From Phocaeicola plebeius (GTDB taxonomy: Bacteria; Bacteroidota; Bacteroidia; Bacteroidales; Bacteroidaceae), in assembly GCA_022767125.1 (NCBI GenBank), contig JALEPZ010000059.1, positions 1 through 64,000 on the forward strand: a stretch of DNA of 64,000 nt. Direction: 5' to 3'. Below the pieces are notes generated by a model that made no database searches, was not told the origin of the DNA, and saw only the letters and a program-made list of their open reading frames with translations. Position 1 is the first letter of the stretch. The number at the start of each line of letters is the position of its first letter. Both the position numbers and the translations under genes were made by a program. This document shows, piece after piece, positions 51,042 through 60,918 of this stretch.

Positions 51042-51113
51042 AAGAAAAGGTTGTTTTGTTTGTTAATAATTAGGTTTTCAGAAAAGGTTCTTTTTAGTTA
51101 TAACTAATCTGCC

Positions 51114-51121
51114 GCAAAAGT
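51114..51121 (-). promoter_or_regulatory. candidate -7 element TACTTTTG of fructan susC
   Basis: Minus-strand TACTTTTG ~75 nt upstream of the susC ATG; no -33, as expected for activator-dependent PUL promoters. Confidence 0.5.
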
Positions 51122-51252
51122 AGGGAGAAGGGGGCGGTGAGGTGGAAAAAAAACGTTCCGTGTCAGCAAAAAATGTTTCGATGTATCATTTCTTGCCGAT
51201 ATGGAACGAATTTTAGGGAGACGGACGATGAAAATGGGCAGAAGCAGGCTCA

Positions 51253-52690
51253 TCCGAACAAGTCGTTCAGGGTGACGACCCGCTGGAAGACACCACTGTG
51301 GATACCCTGCTTGAGGCCGTAGGTGGTCACTAAGGTCATCTGTACGGTTCTGCCGCTTGCCCATTTGTCCGCTGATCCAGTTCAGCCGCGTGCGCAGGGT
51401 CTGTTCGTAGTCGTTGCTCACGCTGAAGGGAGCGTTGACAAACTTCATCTCGCACACGTTGACCACCCGGTCCTCCCGCGAGATGATGAGGTCAATCTGC
51501 ATGCCCGGGTGCTCGTCGGTGCCCTGGAGGTTCCATCCGGAGGCTTCGCAGGCGACTCCTGTGATGCCCAGCGCACGCTTGACTCCTTCCAGATGGACCA
51601 GACAGGCATTCTCGAAGGCTCTTCCCCGCCAGGTGTTCAGCTGGGGCAGGTTCTCGTGGTCCTGCCAGAAGGTGTGGCTTCTTCCCTTTCCCTCCACCTG
51701 TTCCAGGTAGAACAGGCAGAACGGGTCGGTCAGCCGGTACAGCAGCTGGCGCTTGCTGTTCCCGAAGGGGCGGTAGCATTCGATGAAGTCGCTGGCCTCC
51801 AACGTGCGGAGCAGGGTGGTCAGTCCTTTCCCTGATTCGATGCCTGTCTGTTGGCTGATTTCCTCCCGGCTGCATCCCTGCCGGTGCCGGGCCAGTAGGG
51901 TGACGACGGTCTTGTACCGTTCCGGCGAGCTGAAGATGGAGTTGAACAAGCGGGTGAATTCCATCTTCAGCTTGGCCTTCTTCGAGAAGAACAGCTCGTC
52001 GATGGTCTGTGCCAGACTGAGTCCCGGACGCACATAGCTGATGTACATGGGAATGCCGCCGAGGGTCATGTACAGTTGCAGGATGTCGTACCGGCTCATG
52101 GTGACTCCCTGTTGGGTCAGCAGTCGTTCGGTTTCCGACAAGGTGAACGGCGATAGCTGCAGTTCGGCGTTCACCCGGTCGTACAGTCCGCCATACGAAT
52201 TGATGAGGTTGTCCTTTATCCACGAGGTGGCCGAACCGCAGACAATCAACAGCAGCTGGTCTTGTTCGGCTCCCCATCCGTTCCAAAAATGCTCAAAGGC
52301 GGTGATGAAGCCCGCACGCTGGGTGTCCATCCAAGGCATTTCGTCGATGAAGACCACTTGTCGTTCGTCTGTGTCCTTTTGGAGCAGCAGCGTACGCAGG
52401 CGGTCGAAGGCTTCCTGCCAGTTCGAGGGAGGCGTGGTGGCCTCCAGTCCGTAAAGGACAAGGCTGGAGTGGAAGGCCAGTAGCTGGGCCGACAGCAGGC
52501 TTTTCCCTTTCAGCTCGACAGGCGACAGCCCTGTGTGATAGAAGGCGAAACGGTTCTTGAACACTTCCCGTACGAGGAAGGTTTTCCCCACCCGCCGGCG
52601 TCCATAGACGGCGACCAGTTGTGCCTGATGCAGGTGGAAGAGGCGCATCAGTTCCTCCTGTTCTTGCTTTCTTCCGATAATGTTGCTCAT
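51253..52690 (-). pseudogene. DUF234-type AAA ATPase with C-terminal frameshift
   Basis: AVYGRRRVGKTFLVREVF, VVFIDEMPWMD; alternate frame after ~51350 restores TVQMTLVTTYGLKQGIHSGVFQRVVTLNDLFG*. As read, the ORF instead runs to 51104. Confidence 0.75.
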
Positions 52691-52825
52691 ACTGTTGTCC
52701 GTTAGTGGTTGGATATGAAGCTGTAAAGTAACGGATTCTTTCGCTGACCACCAAGCGGGACGGTGCTTATTTGTCCACGAACGCACTAAATACCCGTTTC
52801 GTGGACGAATAAGGAACTTCGGAAC

Positions 52826-55099
52826 TCAGCTTCTCCACTCGCCCGGACTCTTGCCGTACTCGTCCTTGAAGCACTTGGCAAAGTAGGAGGGAGCACTGAA
52901 CCCTGTGTCGTAGGCGATTTCGGAAATGGACTTGTCGGTGGTTTCCAACAGTCGGCGGGCCTTCTCCACACGCGACTTGCGCAACAGTTCCACGGGCGAC
53001 AGGCCGGTCAGTGCCTTGGTCTTCCGGTAGAGCTGTACACGGCTCATGCCGATTTCTTCGCCGATGCGCTCCACGCTGAAGTCCGCGTCGGCCAGGTGCT
53101 GCTGGATGATGCCGCGCAGGCGTTCCACAAAATTGCTGTCGCGGTCGTCGGCGGCCGGAACGGCAACGGGCTTCTCCGCTGTCAGTCCTTTGCTGAACAC
53201 CCGCCGCAGCGTACGCCGGGAGGCCAGCAGGTTGTCGATGCGGGCGGTCAGTACGGAGGCGGTGAATGGCTTGGTGATGTAAGCGTCCGCCCCATGGGCG
53301 TAGCCCTCCACCCGTTGTTCCTCCAGCGTGCGTGCGGTGAGCATCAGCACGGGGATGTGACAGGTCACAGGGTCCCGCTTCACTTCGCTGCACATCTCCA
53401 GTCCGTCCATGACGGGCATCATCACATCACTCACAATCAGGTCGGGGACAATCCGCCGTGCTTCTTTCAGCCCTTCCTTGCCGTCGGCGGCCAGGGTCAC
53501 GTGGTGGTGTTCTTGCAATAGGGTCTTGACCAGCAGGCGCACGTCGGGATTGTCGTCCACCACCAGCACTTCAGGCAGCTCACCGTCCGGCTTGTCCGTT
53601 GCCTCGACAATTCTTCCGGCGGTGGTCGATGCGGGGGCGGCAGGCTCTTCCGGCAGGTCGCCGAGCTGTTCCGTACCGATTTTCCGGAAGTCCAGTATCT
53701 CATCGACCAGCTGCTTCAGCCGTTCCAGGTTGCGGTGCATCATCTCCACGAGCTGCCGCTGCGGACCTTTCAGGCTCTTGTCCGCCGCCAATTGTTCGGC
53801 AGGACCGGCGATGAGGGTGAGGGGGGTGCGCAGCTTATGGCCTACGTTCGTAAAGAACACTAACCGGGCGTCGGCCATGTCCTCCAGCTGCTTGTACAGC
53901 TGTTGCAGTTCGTCGTTGCGTTGCTCCAGTTGCTGGTTCAGCTGCTGTTGTTCTACGTTGAGTTGCTGCAGCTCCTCGTTGAGGCGCGACTTGGTCACGT
54001 AGGCCCGGAAGGCGATGACCGACAGAGCCATGATGAGCACGACCAGCAGGAGGAAGAAGGTGATGACCTTCCGCTGTACGTTTACCTGCGAGAAGTATGT
54101 GTCCAGTTTGCGATGGACCGTTTCCAGCTCCCCGCTCACCCGCTGCTGCTCGCGGTACTGCATCTTCAGCAGTTCTGCGTTGCGGATATCGACCACTGCC
54201 GAGTGCAGCAGGTTGTTGCGCTCAAAGGGTTGCCCGTTCAGGATGCGGAGTGCCAGTTGCGTCAGCTCCAGGCCTTGGGTGGGATAGATATAGGTGGCCT
54301 GCAGGATACCGTCCAGCACAAGGTCGATGCCGCCGCCGGGCGTGGGCAGTGCGTCCACCCCGTAGTAGCGGATGTCCTGTTGCCCGTGTTCCATCGCCAA
54401 CTGCCGGGCGCCCATGGCCAGTCGGTCGTTGTGTCCGAACAGGCAGTCGATGTCCAGGTCGGGATGCAGCCGCAGGATCTCCTCCATGGCCGCCCGCCCG
54501 CTCAGCTCCGTCCAGTCGCCCAGTTCGGAGGAGACCAGTTGGATGTCGGGATAGTCGGCCAGTGCCTCCAGAAAGCCTCGGTGGCGCTCAATGGCGGGCG
54601 AAGACCCCTTCAGTCCTGTAATCTCCACCAAGGTCCCCTTCCGCTCCATCTGTTCGGCGATGAGGTGTCCCATGGTGTGCCCGATTTCGTAGTTGTCGGC
54701 TCCCATGTAGGCAGTGTATTTGTCGCTGTTGGTCTTCCGGTCGAAGAGGATGACGGGGATGCCCCGGTCGTAGGCCTCATCGACGACGGCGGAGAGGGTG
54801 GAGGCCTGGTTGGGAGCCACGATGAGCAGGTCCACCTTTTCTTCGATGAAATGGCGCACCTGTTCTATCTGCCTCTGGTCGTTGTCTTCAGCCGAGAGGA
54901 ACTCCAGGTACACGTTGTTGTTGGCATAGCCGCCGATGGTCAGCTCGCGGTTCTGCTTGTTGCGCCAGATGTCCTCGCTGCATTGTGAAACGCCGATGTG
55001 CCACTGCTTCTCGCTCCGATTGCACGAAAGGCAGAGGAGGGCCAGCAGTACCGTCATCAGGACGGGGAGGCGGAACGATAGGGTAGAGTAGTGTCTCAT
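52826..55099 (-). CDS. hybrid two-component system regulator (BT1754-like) lacking a recognisable HATPase_c domain
   Basis: Periplasmic LacI-like sensor (ITGLKGSSPAIERHRGFLEAL), TM, HisKA-like VGHKLRTPLTLI, then directly REC (EVLVVDDNPDVRLL...MMPVMDG) and AraC HTH. Confidence 0.85.
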   Translation of the reverse strand: MRHYSTLSFRLPVLMTVLLALLCLSCNRSEKQWHIGVSQCSEDIWRNKQNRELTIGGYANNNVYLEFLSAEDNDQRQIEQVRHFIEEKVDLLIVAPNQASTLSAVVDEAYDRGIPVILFDRKTNSDKYTAYMGADNYEIGHTMGHLIAEQMERKGTLVEITGLKGSSPAIERHRGFLEALADYPDIQLVSSELGDWTELSGRAAMEEILRLHPDLDIDCLFGHNDRLAMGARQLAMEHGQQDIRYYGVDALPTPGGGIDLVLDGILQATYIYPTQGLELTQLALRILNGQPFERNNLLHSAVVDIRNAELLKMQYREQQRVSGELETVHRKLDTYFSQVNVQRKVITFFLLLVVLIMALSVIAFRAYVTKSRLNEELQQLNVEQQQLNQQLEQRNDELQQLYKQLEDMADARLVFFTNVGHKLRTPLTLIAGPAEQLAADKSLKGPQRQLVEMMHRNLERLKQLVDEILDFRKIGTEQLGDLPEEPAAPASTTAGRIVEATDKPDGELPEVLVVDDNPDVRLLVKTLLQEHHHVTLAADGKEGLKEARRIVPDLIVSDVMMPVMDGLEMCSEVKRDPVTCHIPVLMLTARTLEEQRVEGYAHGADAYITKPFTASVLTARIDNLLASRRTLRRVFSKGLTAEKPVAVPAADDRDSNFVERLRGIIQQHLADADFSVERIGEEIGMSRVQLYRKTKALTGLSPVELLRKSRVEKARRLLETTDKSISEIAYDTGFSAPSYFAKCFKDEYGKSPGEWRS

Positions 55100-55112
55100 A
55101 GATAGGATAGGT

Positions 55113-55703
55113 TTACATAGTACATAATTCTTCCACTTGTTTCTCGAAATCTTCTTTTTGTCGGGCCCGGTTCTTGACGGCGCTGCGGTAATCCTGTCGG
55201 TAGTACGTGGGGGCATAGACCTGGTCGTCGGAGTATTCCGCCCACATGCTGTAGGCCCATTCATACGCCGTGTAGTAGTCCACCCGCCGTTCCAGCAGGA
55301 GGGTGGCGGAGGAGATGGCTTGCAAGTTCTGGACGGATTCGCTGAAGTAGCCGGCAGTGGCCAGCAGTACAGAGCGATGGATGCGGCAGAGGTTCTGCAG
55401 GTCAGTGTCGTTCAAGGCTTCGGCTAGTTCCGTTTCCTGCTTGACGTAGTGCATGGCGGAGTCGAACCGATAGGTATGGTATTCCTCATAGATGGACTGA
55501 CACCAGCGGAAACGGTCGCGCAGGTCCATGTCCGGATGGAACTGCCGTTTCAGGCTGTCAATGCGTGCTTCTTTCTGCCGGGTGAAGACAGCACGCCGTC
55601 CCAATACCCGCTCCAGTTCGGCGAAGACCGGGTGCCGGGCGTGGGCGTCCAGAAAGCAGAAGACGCATCCCAGAAAGATTCCTATTAACAAAGGTTGTCT
55701 CAT
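55113..55703 (-). pseudogene. DUF6377-like protein with large internal deletion
   Basis: N-terminal region VFAELERVLGRRAVFTRQKEARIDSLKR...YEWAYSMWAEYSDDQVYAPTYYRQ fused to a short C-terminal end KNRARQKEDFEKQVEELCTM. Confidence 0.6.
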
Positions 55704-55835
55704 ATCATTCAGGTCATTGTGTGTCGCTGGCAAAGATAGCAATTGTTTTGAAATTACCATCGAATGTCACGGTTTTTTTAGCATGCATTCGCATGAAACA
55801 TTTTTTGTATCTACTTGGATTTATCGGAATAATAT

Positions 55836-55856
55836 TTGTAATAGATTGTATTACAA
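55836..55856. other. perfect 8-bp inverted repeat, candidate operator/hairpin
   Basis: TTGTAATA-gattg-TATTACAA. Confidence 0.45.
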
Positions 55857-56012
55857 TACTATAAAATCCTTTGATTCCTACTGGCAGCCTACCTGTATGC
55901 TACTGTCCCCTCCAAATATGCCTGTTCATTCGCAACTTTGCATCAGCGGGTCGGAAATCTCCCAGACCCCTGCGGAATACGAGTTATGTGTGTAATAAGA
56001 TAAGTTCAGGAA

Positions 56013-57185
56013 ACAGGTAAGAAGGAGGCGAAAAACCTGGGGGTGGATATGTTCCTGCTCGATGACGGCTGGTTCGGCAACGGTGAGAACGCCCGCAACC
56101 ACGACCGTGCCGGACTAGGCGACTGGGAGGTGAACCACGCCAAGCTGCCCAAGGGCATCGGGGAGCTGTGCGACGCTGCCACGGAGGCTGGTGTGAAGTT
56201 CGGCATCTGGATAGAGCCGGAAATGGTGAACCCCCGTTCCGAACTCTATGCGAAACATCCCGAATGGGTCATCCGCCAGCCCAACCGGGAGACGTACTAC
56301 TACCGTAACCAGTTGGTGCTGGACCTGAGCAACCCCGAGGTACAGGACTATGTGTTTTCGGTGGTGGACCGTATCCTGACCGAGCATCCCCGCGTGGCGT
56401 ACTTCAAGTGGGACTGCAACTCGCCCATTACCAATGTCTATAGTCCGTACCTGAAAGAACGGCAGGGGCAGCTGTATGTGGACCATGCCCGGGGCGTGAC
56501 AGAGGTGATGCGCCGCGTGAAGGAGAAATACCCTGATGTGCCGATGATGCTCTGCTCGGGCGGTGGCGCCCGTTGCGATTACGAGGCGTTGAAATACTTC
56601 ACCGAGTTCTGGTGCAGCGACAATACCGACCCCATCGAGCGGTGCTACATCCAGTGGGGATTCTCGCAGTTCTTTCTTGCCAAGGCCATGTGCGCCCATG
56701 TGACGAGCTGGAACAAGACGGCTTCCGTGAAATTCCGTACCGATGTGGCGTCGATGTGTAAGTTGGGCTTTGACCTGGGGCTGAAGGACCTTACTCCCGA
56801 TGATCTGGCGTATTGCCAGACGGCGGTCGCCAACTGGAAACGGTTGCAGCCGGTCATCCTTGACGGCTGTCAATACAGGCTGGTGTCGCCCTATGAGTCT
56901 GCCCACATGGCGGTGAGCTATGTCAGCGAGGGACGTGACCAGGCCGTACTCTTCGCCTACGACCTCCATCCGCGCTTTGCCGAGAAGACGTTGCCGGTCC
57001 GTCTGGAGGGACTGGACCCTGACGGTCACTACTTGGTGCAGGAAATCAACCTGCTGCCGTCGGCCGCTTCTTCGCTGAAGGAGAACGGTCAGGTCTTCAC
57101 GGGCGATTACCTGATGAAGGTCGGTCTGAACGTGTTCCGCAGCCGGCATCTGCAAAGCCGTGTGATTGAGCTGGTAAGGCAGTGA
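56013..57185 (+). pseudogene. GH36 alpha-galactosidase, N-terminal half missing
   Basis: EAKNLGVDMFLLDDGWFGN, GIWIEPEMVNPRSELY, FKWDCNSPITNVYSPY, CSGGGARCDYEALKYF; start directly at mid-catalytic domain. Confidence 0.85.
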
Positions 57186-57207
57186 TATTCCCTTTTCTCC
57201 ATTGATT

Positions 57208-57245
57208 CCGCCGCCCCCGTCCCGTTCCCCGGACTGGGGCGGCGG
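57208..57245. terminator. GC-rich hairpin after GH36 remnant
   Basis: CCGCCGCCCC / GGGGCGGCGG 10-bp perfect stem, no T-tract. Confidence 0.5.
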
Positions 57246-57405
57246 GATATATCCGTAGCCGGAACTTGCATGATGTAACCGCCTAAATATAAATAATGTT
57301 AAGGAAGGGGTATTTCGTTTGGTGCCTGCATTCATCCTACTGATTTTTTGACTATTCTTGCAGTGAGAATAATCAATACTAGAGTTATCCACAACACTAC
57401 ATCCT

Positions 57406-58298
57406 ATGAGAAATGTCATCATCTTTCTATTCTTTTGTTTTTGTTACCTGAGCACGAAGGCGACAGAAAGAGAAATAAAGGTAGTCGGGACTACACTTGC
57501 CGATATGGCCAGTGCAGTGGATGTTCTCGGACAACAAGCTGGCATTGATTTCGTGAACAACAAGATAATATCGCCCGGATGTTCGACTGTCCGGACTCCC
57601 TCATCGGCGAGTGTTGCGATGCCATCCGCATCTACAGTGTGGCGTTTTGGCTCTTCTGCCTGCTGTATCTGCTAATGGTCAACTACAAGCTGCTGCAACG
57701 CTCTGCCTTGGCCAACTTCATCTCCTTTTCGCTCAACCTGTCGGTCATTCCTGTCATTTGGACGCTGTCCGTAGTGTCACCCGACATCATCTGGTGGAGC
57801 AATATGATTGCCTATGCTCTCGTTATGCTGGTGGTGATCGTTATGGCTGAGGCTGCACGCAGGAAGGACAAGGGACTTTCGCCGTTGACACTCCTGCCCA
57901 AATCGACGCCTTTCCCCACTTTCGAACTTTCGTTTAAGTATTCTATTGAAGACATGGGCAACTGCTTCAACGAGATAAGCCAATGGCTGAAAGAGCAGTC
58001 GTTGGACGACGACACCGTGTTCAAGGTGAGGATAATAGCCGAGGAACTGATGTCAAACGTTGCTGAGCATGGTAAAGTGAAGAGCAGGAAAGCTTTCATC
58101 GACATTCGAATCCTTCTTCAGCCCCAGAAGGTGATCCTGTCCATTGCCGACGACAGCACACCTTTCGACACGGTGGCCAACAAGGACAAGGGGCTTGGCC
58201 TGACAGTCGCCAATGCCATCCCCTACCGCCTTGACTACAAGCACCAGTTTGGGCAGAACATCACCACCGCCACCCTTCTTTACTCTCGTCCATCCTGA
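57406..58298 (+). pseudogene. remnant: secreted/TM N-terminus out of frame with MATE-like C-terminus fused to HATPase_c_2-like domain
   Basis: Frame 1 MRNVIIFLFFCFCYLSTKATEREIKVVG...; frame 3 from ~57552: IYSVAFWLFCLLYLLMVNYKLLQRS (MATE-like TMs) then RIIAEELMSNVAEHG...DKGLGLTVANAI (RsbW-like ATPase). Confidence 0.55.
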
Positions 58299-58343
58299 CT
58301 TCAGATGAGGGTGGACGAGAACAAAGAAGGGATATTCCGGCAC

Positions 58344-59885
58344 TCACCGGCCGGCAGGGGCAGCGCTTTCCGGCAAGGTGACCTGAAAATACGGACTCGG
58401 CGTATGCTCCCGGCGGATGATGTCCACCATCTGACGCACCAGGTCAGGATGGGCAGCGGCCACGTCGTGGTCTTCGTGAATGTCTTCTGCCAGGTTATAC
58501 AGCAACGGCCGGCCCTTCTTCACCACCATTTTCCAGTCGCCCATGCGCAGACCGATCTGATCGGTTTCCTCGAACTCCCAGTACAGGAATTCATGCTGCG
58601 GCTGTTCCCCCTGGCCCAGCAAGGTCGGGGCAAAGGAAAGTCCGTCGAACCAGTCGTGCTCTTTCTTCCGGTGGGTGTATTTCTTCACGTAGTTCTTCAC
58701 CCCCGCCAACTCACAGAACGTGGGCATGAGGTCGTAGAAGGCCAACTGATGGTCGTTCACCGTGCCGGCCTCCACCTTTCCCGGCCAACGGGCGATGAAC
58801 GGGACACGGATGCCTCCCTCGTAACACTGGCGCTTCAGGCCACGCAGCCGGCCGTCGCGACCGAAGAAGGTGGGGTCGGCCCCTCCCTCCTCATGCGGGC
58901 CGTTGTCGCTCGTAAAGATGACCAGCGTATTCTCGTCCAGCCCTTTCTCCTTCAGCTTGTCCAGCACTTCCCCCACATACGCATCCAGACGGGTAATCAT
59001 GGCGGCGAACTGGGCATGGGTGTGTTCGGAAGCATTGTAGCGCGACCCTTCCTGACCTCCCCAGGTATGGTCGCGGAAGAACTGTTGCTTGTAGCCTTCC
59101 ACGATGGAATCCTCGGGCTGCACCAGTTCGGCATGCGGCAGCGTGTAGGTAAAGATGCCGAAGAACGGCTGCCGGCCGTCCTGCCGGTCGAGCCAGTCCA
59201 ACGCAGCCCGATGGATCAGGTCGGCGGAATACTGCGGACGCCGGGTGTATTCCTTACCGAACATGGGGTAGCGGATATTCTCGTCCATCACCACCCGTAT
59301 GGTAGCCGTGTCGCCTGCCGCCCGGCTGTATCGATTCAGGAAATTGGGATAGTACAGATGGGCCTGGAACTGGCAGATGTAACCGTAGAATTCATCAATG
59401 CCCCGCTTGTCGGGCGTAGACACCGACCCTTCATACCCGCCGGCCCACTTGCCGAACATACCGGTGGTGTACCCGTTGTCTTTCAGGATCTCGGGCAGGA
59501 TGACATGGTCGGGGTCATACGGATGCTGGCCGACGATGCTGAAATCGGCATTCTGCCCATACATGACCATGGGGACATTCCGCCAATACTCCTTGTTGCC
59601 CCTCACCTCACCATGGCCCGAATGCTGGCCGGTCATGAAACAGGCCCGCGAGGGCGCACTGACCGGACTGCCGGCATAGGCTTGCGTAAAGCGCATCCCT
59701 TCCTCTGCCATCCGGTCGATATGCGGCGTATGGATATACGGCTGTCCGTAGCAGGCCAGGTCGCCATATCCCATGTCGTCACACATAATGTAGATAATGT
59801 TCGGCTGCGGCTTTTTCTGTGCGGCTGCAGCGGTGAGCGAAAGCAGCAGGCTTCCGCCCAACATCCAATTCTGTCTTCTATTCAT
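58344..59885 (-). CDS. secreted sulfatase (S-type formylglycine motif)
   Basis: PNIIYIMCDDMGYGDLACYG, SPVSAPSRACFMTGQHSGHGEVRGN (S-x-P-S-R), FTSDNGPHEEGG. Confidence 0.93.
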   Translation of the reverse strand: MNRRQNWMLGGSLLLSLTAAAAQKKPQPNIIYIMCDDMGYGDLACYGQPYIHTPHIDRMAEEGMRFTQAYAGSPVSAPSRACFMTGQHSGHGEVRGNKEYWRNVPMVMYGQNADFSIVGQHPYDPDHVILPEILKDNGYTTGMFGKWAGGYEGSVSTPDKRGIDEFYGYICQFQAHLYYPNFLNRYSRAAGDTATIRVVMDENIRYPMFGKEYTRRPQYSADLIHRAALDWLDRQDGRQPFFGIFTYTLPHAELVQPEDSIVEGYKQQFFRDHTWGGQEGSRYNASEHTHAQFAAMITRLDAYVGEVLDKLKEKGLDENTLVIFTSDNGPHEEGGADPTFFGRDGRLRGLKRQCYEGGIRVPFIARWPGKVEAGTVNDHQLAFYDLMPTFCELAGVKNYVKKYTHRKKEHDWFDGLSFAPTLLGQGEQPQHEFLYWEFEETDQIGLRMGDWKMVVKKGRPLLYNLAEDIHEDHDVAAAHPDLVRQMVDIIRREHTPSPYFQVTLPESAAPAGR

Positions 59886-60708
59886 AGGCTTCCTTCCGTT
59901 TTTTGCACGTCATGATAAGGTACAGCCCCAAGGCAATCAGGGGCAGGCTCAGTAGCTGTCCGATGTTGAAGGTCATGCCCACTTCTTCCGCCACCTGCGG
60001 ATTCTTCATGAACTCCAGGGCGAAACGGGAACCGAAGAAAATGAGCAGCGACACACCGGTAATCAGGCCGACGTATTTCTGCAGGGCCCATTTATGATAC
60101 ATCACCCACGACACGGCGAGGGCAGTGAAGCAATAGAGCATTTCGTAAATCTGGGTGGGATGGCAGGGCAAGGCAGTGCCTCCCTGGTTGTAGAGTTCCT
60201 GCCATTCGCGCGAGCGGACGAACTCGAAGCCCCAGGGCAAGGTAGTGGGGAAACCGAAGATTTCGGAATTCATGAGGTTACCGAAGCGGATGCAGGCGCA
60301 GACCACGGCCACAGCGGGAATCATGCGGTCGAACAGCCACCAGACACTTTTCTTCGTCACCGTCTTCGAGTACCACACCAGCGAGAGGATGAGGGCAAAC
60401 ACGCCTCCATGGCTGGCCAGCCCTCCCTTCCAGATCTTGAGGATTTCAGCCGGATGGGCACCGTAGTAGTCCCACTCATAAAACAGGCAATGCCCCAGAC
60501 GGGCACCGATGACGGTGCTGACGATGCAGTAGACAAACAACTTGTCCACCCATTCTTCGGGATATTTTTCCTTACGGAACAGGCGGGCCACTATCTCATA
60601 GGCAAAGATGAAGCCCAGGCCCCACATCAGTCCGTACCATCGTATCTCCAACGGACCCAGATGTACCAACACCGGGTCTACATTCCAAACAATGCTCAGC
60701 AATGACAT
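59878..60708 (-). CDS. lgt: prolipoprotein diacylglyceryl transferase
   Basis: WYGLMWGLGFIFAY, GARLGHCLFYEWDYY, GGLASHGGVFALI, RFGNLMNSEIFG. Confidence 0.93.
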   Translation of the reverse strand: MSLLSIVWNVDPVLVHLGPLEIRWYGLMWGLGFIFAYEIVARLFRKEKYPEEWVDKLFVYCIVSTVIGARLGHCLFYEWDYYGAHPAEILKIWKGGLASHGGVFALILSLVWYSKTVTKKSVWWLFDRMIPAVAVVCACIRFGNLMNSEIFGFPTTLPWGFEFVRSREWQELYNQGGTALPCHPTQIYEMLYCFTALAVSWVMYHKWALQKYVGLITGVSLLIFFGSRFALEFMKNPQVAEEVGMTFNIGQLLSLPLIALGLYLIMTCKKRKEAYE

Positions 60709-60918
60709 ATTCTTCTATTATCTTTAGGATTATTGTCGGCAAACTTACAAAAAATCTACGGGAAAAACGAAGGATGCCGCAGAATTCAGCACAAGAAGCT
60801 GTCCGTATTGTCCGTTACCGCTTTTCCAAGTATCTGCTCCACGCTTCACCAGGCATTGCTATCTGGCCTGTAATCGCCTTTTCCAAGCTGTCCGAGAATT
60901 GTTTTCCGCCGTTTTTCT

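Noticed and set aside
48978-51107. 709-aa plus-strand ORF
   Set aside because: Antisense to the well-supported fructan susC; composition is that of reverse-complemented codon bias, no domains.
58305-59915. 536-aa plus-strand ORF
   Set aside because: Antisense shadow of the sulfatase.
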